A DNA stretch of 64,000 bases, taken from NCBI RefSeq assembly GCF_022846655.1, contig NZ_AP025667.1, positions 1 through 64,000 on the forward strand, written 5' to 3'. The notes beneath the pieces are model-generated. The model was not told the DNA's origin, did not search any database, and saw nothing but the letters and a program-made list of their open reading frames with translations. A program made the position numbers and the translations under genes. This DNA is from Streptomyces seoulensis. Its GTDB lineage: Bacteria; Actinomycetota; Actinomycetes; Streptomycetales; Streptomycetaceae. Positions 58,427 to 64,000 of this stretch are shown here, one piece after another (positions within the stretch are counted from its first letter, which is position 1; every line of letters starts with the position of its first letter).

Positions 58427-59338
58427 TCAGGTGAGCTGAACGGTTCTCACCAGGGTGAGCACGGCCACCACGACGAGCACCAGCGCACAGGCGCCGTACT
58501 GCACCAGGGCCCGCCGCTCGCGTGGGGCGTACACCATCGCGGCGCCGGTGATCAGTCCGGCGACCAGGCCGCCGATGTGCGCCTGCCAGGCGATGTTCGC
58601 CCAGCCGAACGTGATGATCAGGTTGACCACCAGCAGCACGATGACCGGCCGCATGTCGTACCGGAGGCGGCGGAGCAGCACGGCGGTGGCGCCGAACAGG
58701 CCGAAGATCGCACCGGACGCGCCCAGGGAGGGCTGATTCGGGGCGGCCAGCAGATAGGTGAGCGCGCTGCCCGCCAGACCGGAGATCAGGTAGAGCGCGA
58801 GGTAGCGGGCGCGGCCGAGGGCGGCCTCCAGCGGGCCGCCGATCCACCACAGGCTGAGCATGTTGAACAGGATGTGGACGTACCCGCTGTGCAGGAACAT
58901 CGAGGTCAGCAGGCGGTAGTACTGGCCCTCGGCGACACCCTGCACGCCGGGTAGGTGGGCGGCGTAAGCCTGGCCGATGAGGTCCAGGCGGTTGGTGAAG
59001 ACATCGCCCGCGGACATCTGCACCAGGAAGAGAGCCAGGTTCAGCCCGATGAGGATCTTGGTGACCAGCCTGGGATCGCTGGTCAGGGTGCCGCCCGCCA
59101 GGGTGCGGGGCCGGTTGTCGGCCGGGACGTGACCCGCGGCCGGTCCGGTGCCGCTCGGGCCGGGGGTGCCGCCGCGCACGCAGTCGGGGCACTGGAAGCC
59201 GACGGATGCGTCGACCATGCACTCGGGGCAGATCGGCCGGTCGCAGCGGGTGCAGCGCACACCGGTCTCGCGGTCCGGGTGGCGGTAGCACCCGGGCACG
59301 CTGCGGGCGTCCTGGGCGCCGGCTGCGGCCTGGTCCAT
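58427..59338 (-). CDS. rhomboid-family intramembrane serine protease with zinc-finger N-terminus
   Basis: A 303-residue membrane protease. Residues 15-60 form a B-box-like zinc finger (CYRHPDRETGVRCTRCDRP and CPECM, CPDCV). Six or seven transmembrane helices follow. The catalytic Ser is in SLGASGAIFG and the His in WQAHIGGLVAGL; the oxyanion HN pair is in HILFNMLSLW. It cleaves membrane proteins within the bilayer; substrates are unknown. SD AAGGGG lies before the ATG. The extra zinc finger is common in actinobacterial rhomboids near crgA. Confidence 0.94.
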   Translation of the reverse strand: MDQAAAGAQDARSVPGCYRHPDRETGVRCTRCDRPICPECMVDASVGFQCPDCVRGGTPGPSGTGPAAGHVPADNRPRTLAGGTLTSDPRLVTKILIGLNLALFLVQMSAGDVFTNRLDLIGQAYAAHLPGVQGVAEGQYYRLLTSMFLHSGYVHILFNMLSLWWIGGPLEAALGRARYLALYLISGLAGSALTYLLAAPNQPSLGASGAIFGLFGATAVLLRRLRYDMRPVIVLLVVNLIITFGWANIAWQAHIGGLVAGLITGAAMVYAPRERRALVQYGACALVLVVVAVLTLVRTVQLT

Positions 59339-59376
59339 GAGATCCCCTTGTCCCTCGCGTCGTCCGCCGGAGCTCC

Positions 59377-59396
59377 GGGGGCGCGGCTCCGCCCCC
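59377..59396. terminator. terminator downstream of ppiA
   Basis: GGGGGCG-CGGCTC-CGCCCCC is a 7-bp GC stem located between the ppiA stop and the rhomboid start, both on the minus strand. Confidence 0.5.
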
Positions 59397-59480
59397 GCTC
59401 ATCCTTACGGACGAGCGGGGCGTTTGGTTCCCTATGCGGGATTTACCGGCGCCGGGTGCGCTTCCGGGTCAGCTTCCGGG

Positions 59481-60011
59481 TCAGCTCTCGGTCTTCTCCA
59501 CGACCACGGACTCGATCACCACGTCCTCGACCGGACGGTCGTTGCGGCCGGTGGGGACGGCGGCGATGGCGTCGACCACCTTCTGGCTCGCCTGGTCGGC
59601 GACCTCGCCGAAGATGGTGTGCTTGCGGTTCAGCCAGGTGGTCGGCGAGACCGTGATGAAGAACTGCGAGCCGTTGGTGCCCGGCCCGGCGTTGGCCATG
59701 GCGAGCAGATACGGCTTGTTGAAGGACAGATCGGGGTGGAACTCGTCCGGGAACTGGTAGCCGGGGCCGCCGATGCCGGTGCCGAGCGGGTCGCCGCCCT
59801 GCAGCATGAACCCGCTGATCACCCGGTGGAAGGTGGTGCCGTCGTACAGCCGGTCCGTGCTCTCCACGCCCGTCCCCGGATGCTTCCAGGAGCGCTCGCC
59901 CTGGGCCAGCTCGACGAAGTTCCTCACCGTGGCCGGCGTGTGGTTCGCGAACAGCCGGATCTTGATGTCGCCGTGGTTCGTCTTCAGGGTGGCGTAAAGC
60001 TGCTCGGCCAC
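59481..60011 (-). CDS. ppiA: cyclophilin-type peptidyl-prolyl isomerase
   Basis: A 176-residue cytosolic PPIase. The active-site region is DGTTFHRVISGFMLQGGDPLG, with GTNGSQFFIT and HTIFGEV; no signal peptide. It accelerates prolyl isomerisation during folding. The GTG at 60011 has GGAAGG upstream. It sits in the conserved ppiA-crgA neighbourhood. Confidence 0.95.
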   Translation of the reverse strand: MAEQLYATLKTNHGDIKIRLFANHTPATVRNFVELAQGERSWKHPGTGVESTDRLYDGTTFHRVISGFMLQGGDPLGTGIGGPGYQFPDEFHPDLSFNKPYLLAMANAGPGTNGSQFFITVSPTTWLNRKHTIFGEVADQASQKVVDAIAAVPTGRNDRPVEDVVIESVVVEKTES

Positions 60012-60289
60012 GATCTGCCTTCCGTTGTCTTTCCGTTCGCCTCCGATCCTCGCACGCCCGGGGCGGCCCGGAGCCGGGCGGGCGGCGGCGAGTTCGGCCC
60101 CGCGCGGGCGGCGCTCGGCGGGGAATCGTGGCAGGGTCGTCAGCGGGGCCGGCTGCCCGGAATTTCACGAATTCGACAGAGATCGGCACCCGTATGCCCG
60201 TCCACGCATGCTGCGTGGGCCCGAGGCAGGCATGATCCGTAACAGGGTGGACAGTCGAAATACCGTACGCCACCGAGGAGGAGGTTCCC
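60012..60289. other. ppiA / DUF5324 divergent region
   Basis: A 278 bp region without a visible gene. It contains GC-rich sequence at 60055-60130 and an AT-richer part near 60160-60270 that should hold the promoter of the downstream gene. I could not assign -35/-10 boxes with confidence. Confidence 0.4.
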
Positions 60290-60985
60290 GTGACCCGCAT
60301 CGACAGCGTGCGCGCCGCGACCGGTTCGGCCAAGGACAGCGTGCTGCACGCAGCGGACGTGGTGGCGCCTTATGCCGACACGGCCAAGGAGCGTGCCGCT
60401 CATTACACGCAGGAGGCACGTGTACGGCTGGCGCCCGTGGTCGCCCAGGCGGCCGACCAGGCACGCCTTCAGTACGACGCCCGGCTCGCCCCTCGGGTGG
60501 AGCGAGCCCTCTCCCATGTGCCGCCGAAGGTCGACCAGGCAGCGCAGGAGGCAGCCGTGCTCACCCGCAAGGCCGCCAAGCAGGCGGCCGAGGCGTCCCG
60601 TCCGGTGATCGAGCAGGCCGTGGCCGCCGCCACCCCGGTGTACGACGAGGCCGCCGCACGCAGTGCCGCCGCCTTGGTCGCGCTGCGGGGCAATGTCTCG
60701 GCCAAGCAGATCGAGAACCTGGCCCGCCGCAACGAGCGCCGGGGCCGCAGGGGCCGGGCGCTGAAGTACGTGGCACTGGCGAGCCTGCTCGCGGGCGGCG
60801 CCTACGCCGTGTGGCAGTGGTGGGACCGCCAGGCCAACCCGGACTGGCTGGTCGAGCCGCCGGCCGCCACGGAGATGCCCGACGCCGCCCGGCTGCACTC
60901 GGTCGACGGCACCGGCCCCTCCGTGCTGGACCCGGAGGTCCAGGCGAAGATCGACGAAGACATCGAGGGCGACGAGAACAGGTGA
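60290..60985 (+). CDS. DUF5324 family membrane-associated protein
   Basis: A 231-residue Ala-rich, strongly helical protein (VLHAADVVAPYADTAKERA, VDQAAQEAAVLTRKAAKQA), probably forming an amphipathic or coiled-coil structure as in apolipoprotein- or LEA-like proteins. One transmembrane helix lies near 160-178 (YVALASLLAGGAYAVWQWW), followed by an acidic C-terminus. Function unknown. The GTG has a perfect SD (GAGGAGG). A parS site lies 31 bp downstream of the stop. Confidence 0.86.
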   Translation: MTRIDSVRAATGSAKDSVLHAADVVAPYADTAKERAAHYTQEARVRLAPVVAQAADQARLQYDARLAPRVERALSHVPPKVDQAAQEAAVLTRKAAKQAAEASRPVIEQAVAAATPVYDEAAARSAAALVALRGNVSAKQIENLARRNERRGRRGRALKYVALASLLAGGAYAVWQWWDRQANPDWLVEPPAATEMPDAARLHSVDGTGPSVLDPEVQAKIDEDIEGDENR

Positions 60986-61016
60986 CCTGACCCCCAAGTC
61001 ACGGGCACCACCCGCT

Positions 61017-61030
61017 GTTTCACGTGAAAC
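61017..61030. other. parS (ParB binding site)
   Basis: GTTTCACGTGAAAC, perfect 14-bp palindrome with the extended flanks T and A, between the DUF5324 gene and tRNA-Ala. It is intergenic, unlike the copy at 24095. The two sites are 36.9 kb apart. Confidence 0.92.
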
Positions 61031-61075
61031 AGCACCCCGCGAAACCCTGAGCCCCGTCCCCACGGTGGCACGAAG

Positions 61076-61117
61076 AAGCCCCCTCCGATCTGCGTTTCCG
61101 CAGGTCGGAGGGGGCTT
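61076..61117. terminator. terminator downstream of tRNA-Ala
   Basis: AAGCCCCCTCCGAtCTGC-GTTTCC-GCAGgTCGGAGGGGGCTT pairs over 18 positions with one mismatch, starting seven bases after the tRNA 3' end on the minus strand. It may also terminate the DUF5324 transcript. Confidence 0.88.
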
Positions 61118-61123
61118 TCGCTG

Positions 61124-61196
61124 TGGAGCCTAGGGGAGTCGAACCCCTGACATCTGCCATGCAAAGACAGCGCTCTACCAACTGAGCTAAGGCCCC
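61124..61196 (-). tRNA. tRNA-Ala (anticodon TGC)
   Basis: A 73-base tRNA. The acceptor GGGGCCT pairs with AGGCTCC with G-T wobbles, the D-arm is GCTCAGTTGGTAGAGC, the anticodon loop TTTGCAT has TGC at 61161-61163, and the T-loop is GGGGTTCGACTCCCC. CCA is not encoded. It lies between oriC-proximal genes as in many actinobacteria. Confidence 0.97.
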
Positions 61197-61246
61197 GGAA
61201 GGGAACGACCGGCAGGAGAACCTGCTCCCGGCGGGCGTCGCAGACC

Positions 61247-61277
61247 AGAGTACCGGTTCACCCCCCGTATCCCGCAA
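61247..61277 (-). promoter_or_regulatory. candidate tRNA-Ala promoter
   Basis: On the minus strand TTGCGG (61272-61277) and TACTCT (61247-61252) are separated by 19 bp. The predicted start would be about 44 bases upstream of the mature tRNA 5' end. Confidence 0.35.
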
Positions 61278-61312
61278 AAAGATTGGGGGTCCCCGCGAAT
61301 GACCACGCTCCG

Positions 61313-61345
61313 TAGGATGCTCGACGTGGTTCGCTACAGCGAACC
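61313..61345 (+). promoter_or_regulatory. -10 box and palindromic operator before the HTH regulator
   Basis: TAGGAT (61313-61318) resembles a Streptomyces -10. About ten bases downstream is the perfect palindrome GGTTCGC-TACA-GCGAACC (61328-61345). An operator just after the transcription start is a common arrangement for autorepression. Confidence 0.5.
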
Positions 61346-61376
61346 TCGGTTTCTGGGGAAGCGATGGGGAGACGCA

Positions 61377-61925
61377 ATGGACGCCGCACAGCAGGAAGCC
61401 ACCGCGAGAGCGCGGGAGCTGCAGCGGAACTGGTACGGGGAGCCGCTGGGGGCGCTCTTCCGTAAGCTCATCGACGATCTCGGGCTCAATCAGGCCCGGC
61501 TCGCCGCCGCTCTGGGGCTGTCGGCTCCGATGCTGTCGCAGTTGATGAGCGGCCAGCGCGCCAAGATCGGCAACCCGGCCGTGGTCCAGCGGGTGCAGCT
61601 CCTGCAGGAGCTGGCCGCCCAGGTCGCGGACGGCAGCGTGAGCGCGGCCGAGGCGACCGACCGCATGGACGAGATCAAGAAGTCCCAGGGAGGCTCCGTG
61701 CTGAGCAACACCACGCAGACGACGAGCAGTTCGGGCGCGCCGACGGTCAAGCGGGTGGTGCGCGAGATCCAGTCGCTGCTGCGCTCGGTCGCCGCCGCCG
61801 GGGACATCATCGACGCCGCGGACACCCTCGCCCCGACCCACCCCGAACTGGCAGAGTTCCTCCGGGTCTACGGCGCGGGCCGCACCGCCGACGCGGTCGC
61901 GCACTACCAGTCCCACCAGAGCTGA
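61377..61925 (+). CDS. helix-turn-helix DNA-binding protein
   Basis: A 182-residue putative transcription factor. The HTH lies at about 20-60 (FRKLIDDLGLNQARLAAALGLSAPMLSQLMSGQRAKIGNPA, in part), a Cro/C1-like fold whose recognition helix is SAPMLSQLMSG. The C-terminal part is helical (VKRVVREIQSLLRSVAAAGDI). The start at 61377 is supported by GGGGAG five bases upstream, although the frame extends further. A perfect palindrome just upstream suggests autoregulation. It precedes a Ser/Thr kinase gene by 85 bp in the same direction and may be part of its pathway. Confidence 0.86.
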   Translation: MDAAQQEATARARELQRNWYGEPLGALFRKLIDDLGLNQARLAAALGLSAPMLSQLMSGQRAKIGNPAVVQRVQLLQELAAQVADGSVSAAEATDRMDEIKKSQGGSVLSNTTQTTSSSGAPTVKRVVREIQSLLRSVAAAGDIIDAADTLAPTHPELAEFLRVYGAGRTADAVAHYQSHQS

Positions 61926-62010
61926 CCCCCGGCCCGGTCCGGAGGGGGTCCGGCACCGGGCCCGGTCGTACGGCCGGGGCAGCACACCAGGGGGAGGAGC
62001 TGCGACGGTC

Positions 62011-63282
62011 ATGGGTGAGGTCTTCGCGGGGCGGTACGAGCTTGCCGACCCGATCGGGCGTGGCGGTGTGGGCGCGGTATGGCGCGCCTGGGACCACCGC
62101 AGACGGCGCTATGTCGCCGCCAAGGTGCTCCAGCAGCGCGACGCCCACACCCTGCTGCGCTTCGTGCGCGAGCAGGCGCTGCGCATCGATCATCCGCATG
62201 TGCTGGCACCGGCGAGCTGGGCGGCCGACGACGACCAGGTCATGTTCACCATGGACCTGGTGTCCGGCGGCTCACTGGTCCATCTGATCAACGACTACGG
62301 CCCCCTTCCGCCGGTGTTCGTCTGCACCCTGCTGGACCAGTTGCTGTCCGGCCTGAGCGCCGTGCACGCCGAGGGGGTCGTGCACCGGGACATCAAGCCC
62401 GCCAACGTGCTGCTGGAGGCCACGGGCACCGGCCGGCCGAGGCTCAGGCTGTCCGACTTCGGCATCGCCATGCGGTTCGGGGAGCCCCGGCTCACCGAGA
62501 CCAACCTCGTGGTGGGCACGCCGGGGTATCTGGCGCCCGAGCAACTACTGGGGGCCGAACCCGACTTCCCCGGTGACCTGTTCGCCGTGGGCCTGGTCGC
62601 CCTGTACCTCCTGGAGGGGGCCAAACCGGACGGCAAGGAGATCGTGCGGTACTTCCTGGAGCACGGGACGCCGGGCGCGCCCGCGCGGGTGCCCGAGCCG
62701 CTGTGGCAGGTGATCGCCACCCTGCTCCAGCCCGACCCCGCCGCCCGCTTCCGCACGGCCACGGGTGCGCGCAAGGCGCTCGCCGCCGCAAGGGAACTCC
62801 TGCCGGAGCCCGGTCCCGACGACGAACCCATCGAGATCTTCGACCAGCTCGGCCCCCTGCCCCCCGGCTTCGGCCCCGAAGGCCCGCACAAGCCCGCGGC
62901 CGCGGTGGACGTGCGCTGGGAACGCCGGGCACCCGGCGCACCGGACACCAGCGGCACCACGACCGACGCACCGATCCCGAACGTCCCCGCCCCCGTGTCC
63001 TCGGGCGCCGTCGGCCTGCCCATGTCCGACACCGGCAGCTTCCATCTCCCGCCGCCGCGGCCGGCCCGGCCCGCCGCCGACCCGCAGACCGCCGCGTACA
63101 CCGCCCGCGACCCGCGCACCCCTCCTCCCGGCCGGCCCGCCCGGGAGCCACGCACCCCTCCCGTCGGCCACCGCGCCCCACACCGCCCGCGTCCCGGCCC
63201 CCCGGCCAGGGTGGCGGTCCCGGTGCTGCTGCTGGCGCTGGTCTGTTACGCCATAGGTTTCTGGGCGCTGGCCCGCGCCTGA
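62011..63282 (+). CDS. Ser/Thr protein kinase with C-terminal membrane helix
   Basis: A 423-residue Hanks-type kinase. The domain occupies 8-265 (IGRGGVGAVWRAW, Lys in VAAKVL, HRDIKPANVLL, DFGIAMRF, TETNLVVGTPGYLAPEQ). A Pro/Arg-rich linker of about 130 residues follows, and a hydrophobic C-terminus (VAVPVLLLALVCYAIGFWAL) ends only three residues later. It is therefore a tail-anchored kinase with no extracellular sensor, unlike the other three kinases in the window. SD GGGGGAGG precedes the ATG. The 3' end overlaps the convergent gene by 37 bp. Confidence 0.92.
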   Translation: MGEVFAGRYELADPIGRGGVGAVWRAWDHRRRRYVAAKVLQQRDAHTLLRFVREQALRIDHPHVLAPASWAADDDQVMFTMDLVSGGSLVHLINDYGPLPPVFVCTLLDQLLSGLSAVHAEGVVHRDIKPANVLLEATGTGRPRLRLSDFGIAMRFGEPRLTETNLVVGTPGYLAPEQLLGAEPDFPGDLFAVGLVALYLLEGAKPDGKEIVRYFLEHGTPGAPARVPEPLWQVIATLLQPDPAARFRTATGARKALAAARELLPEPGPDDEPIEIFDQLGPLPPGFGPEGPHKPAAAVDVRWERRAPGAPDTSGTTTDAPIPNVPAPVSSGAVGLPMSDTGSFHLPPPRPARPAADPQTAAYTARDPRTPPPGRPAREPRTPPVGHRAPHRPRPGPPARVAVPVLLLALVCYAIGFWALARA

Positions 63283-64000
63283 GCGCGCCGGGCCAGCAGT
63301 GTCCAGGCGCCCAGCGCCAGCAGGAGCGCGGTACCGGCGCCGAGCCCGCCGTAGGCCAGCGCCCGCATCGCCGGATCGCCGCCCGAGGCGTCCCCGGTGT
63401 CCGCGGCCCGACGGTCCTGCGCGGTCACGGTGAAGAGGTCGTCCGGCTCGGAGTGCCCCAGGTACTCCGGACCGGCATGCGCGTCTCCGTCCACCCGCAC
63501 CCGGAGCGTCACCCCGAAGGGGCCGGAGCCGAAGGAGTCCGCCATGCGCTCGCCGAGGTGGACGACCAGGTAGTAGTCACCGGCGAAGCGGACCGCGTTC
63601 TCGCCGCTCGGGACGGCGTAGCGGTTGGTGTACTCGACCGGGGGCAGCGGGGCGAGGGCGGCGGCGCGGCGGGTGCCGGTGTAGCCGAGGGCGACGTCGT
63701 CGACGGGGACGCGCGCCGGGTTCAGCAGCGAGAGGGTGAGGGCGCCGCCGACATAGCCGTGGCCGCTGGTGGTGGCGTCCAGTTCGGCCCCGGCATGCAC
63801 CTGGCGGCCCCAGTCGACCGGGACCTTGTAGAAGAGGGTGTCGCCGGGCGCGAGACGGGTGCGCCAGACGCCCTGGCCGAGGGGGCGGGCGGCGTCGAAG
63901 CCGTCGCCTCCCCTTCTCTCCCGCGGGGCGTCGTCGGGCGGGAGAGGGGTGGCGGAGTTCCAGGAGCGGGGCGGGGTGGTGGGGCCGCCGGTGGCGGCGA
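63246..64000 (-). CDS. secreted/membrane protein, 5' end beyond the window
   Basis: The frame is open from the TAA at 63246-63248 to the window edge, so only the C-terminal part of at least 250 residues is present. It reads through a Pro/Gly-rich stretch, DTLFYKVPVDWGRQ, a beta-rich domain (ELDATTSGHGYVGGALTLS, FAGDYYLVVHLG) and a C-terminal transmembrane helix (LAYGGLGAGTALLLALGAW) with a basic tail. The layout suggests an extracellular domain anchored at the C-terminus, as in many Streptomyces surface proteins of unknown function. The N-terminal signal must be sought in flanking sequence. Confidence 0.75.
   Translation of the reverse strand, partial: AATGGPTTPPRSWNSATPLPPDDAPRERRGGDGFDAARPLGQGVWRTRLAPGDTLFYKVPVDWGRQVHAGAELDATTSGHGYVGGALTLSLLNPARVPVDDVALGYTGTRRAAALAPLPPVEYTNRYAVPSGENAVRFAGDYYLVVHLGERMADSFGSGPFGVTLRVRVDGDAHAGPEYLGHSEPDDLFTVTAQDRRAADTGDASGGDPAMRALAYGGLGAGTALLLALGAWTLLARRAQARASAQKPMA

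Overview
This 64 kb window is high-GC actinobacterial DNA and almost certainly comes from a Streptomyces chromosome close to the replication origin. Genes are dense, with third-position GC bias, frequent GTG/TTG starts and ATGA/GTGA stop-start overlaps. The cluster ppiA - crgA - DUF881 - pabA/trpG - pknB - pbpA - rodA/ftsW - pstP - fhaB - fhaA - tRNA-Leu is the block that lies beside dnaA in Mycobacterium and Streptomyces. Two perfect ParB sites (parS, GTTTCACGTGAAAC) at 24095 and 61017, and several consensus DnaA boxes, support this. By synteny, oriC should lie beyond the right-hand end.

Layout. 1-11.2 kb: housekeeping genes (M18 aminopeptidase, thioredoxin/NHL protein, cupin/AraC divergent pair, LURP-one protein, carbon-nitrogen hydrolase, mycothiol-type maleylpyruvate isomerase homologue, SAM methyltransferase, GntR-MFS pair, secreted D,D-carboxypeptidase). 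11.3-14.9 kb: first branched-chain alpha-keto acid dehydrogenase operon (bkdABC). 15.4-16.4 kb: phosphotransferase with the only TTA codon I found. 16.5-20.1 kb: divergent pair of membrane Ser/Thr kinases. 20.1-26.4 kb: small secreted proteins, Bpa proteasome activator, quinone oxidoreductase, and a mobA-moeA-K+ channel operon. 26.5-30.7 kb: second bkdABC operon with a divergent Lrp-type regulator. 30.7-41.4 kb: a phenylacetate (paa) region with a TetR regulator, paaH-like dehydrogenase, paaN and the tightly coupled paaABCDE operon, interrupted by an rRNA/tRNA methyltransferase-HTTM-DUF5819 operon. 41.5-44.8 kb: rhodanese, J-domain, hypothetical and DUF2252 proteins. 45.1-58.2 kb: tRNA-Leu(CAG) and the cell-wall/division signalling cluster, with two class E sortases inserted between pknB and pabA. 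58.4-64 kb: rhomboid protease, cyclophilin, DUF5324 protein, tRNA-Ala(UGC), HTH regulator, a third small kinase and the 3' part of a secreted/membrane protein.

The genes suggest three linked themes: (i) supply of branched acyl-CoA precursors by two complete E1a/E1b/E2 sets; (ii) aerobic phenylacetyl-CoA degradation controlled by a TetR protein through a repeated ACCG-N6-CGGT operator, found in the promoter regions of the paa operon, of paaN/paaH and of the second bkd operon; (iii) FHA / PP2C / PASTA-kinase control of peptidoglycan synthesis and division. No prophage, integrase, transposase, CRISPR array or biosynthetic gene cluster is visible. The most interesting signals are regulatory: the shared palindromic operator, each copy accompanied by a consensus DnaA box; a parS site embedded in a stop/start overlap; a recurring -10-N6/7-start geometry that predicts many leaderless mRNAs; and a TTA-containing gene that looks leaderless.
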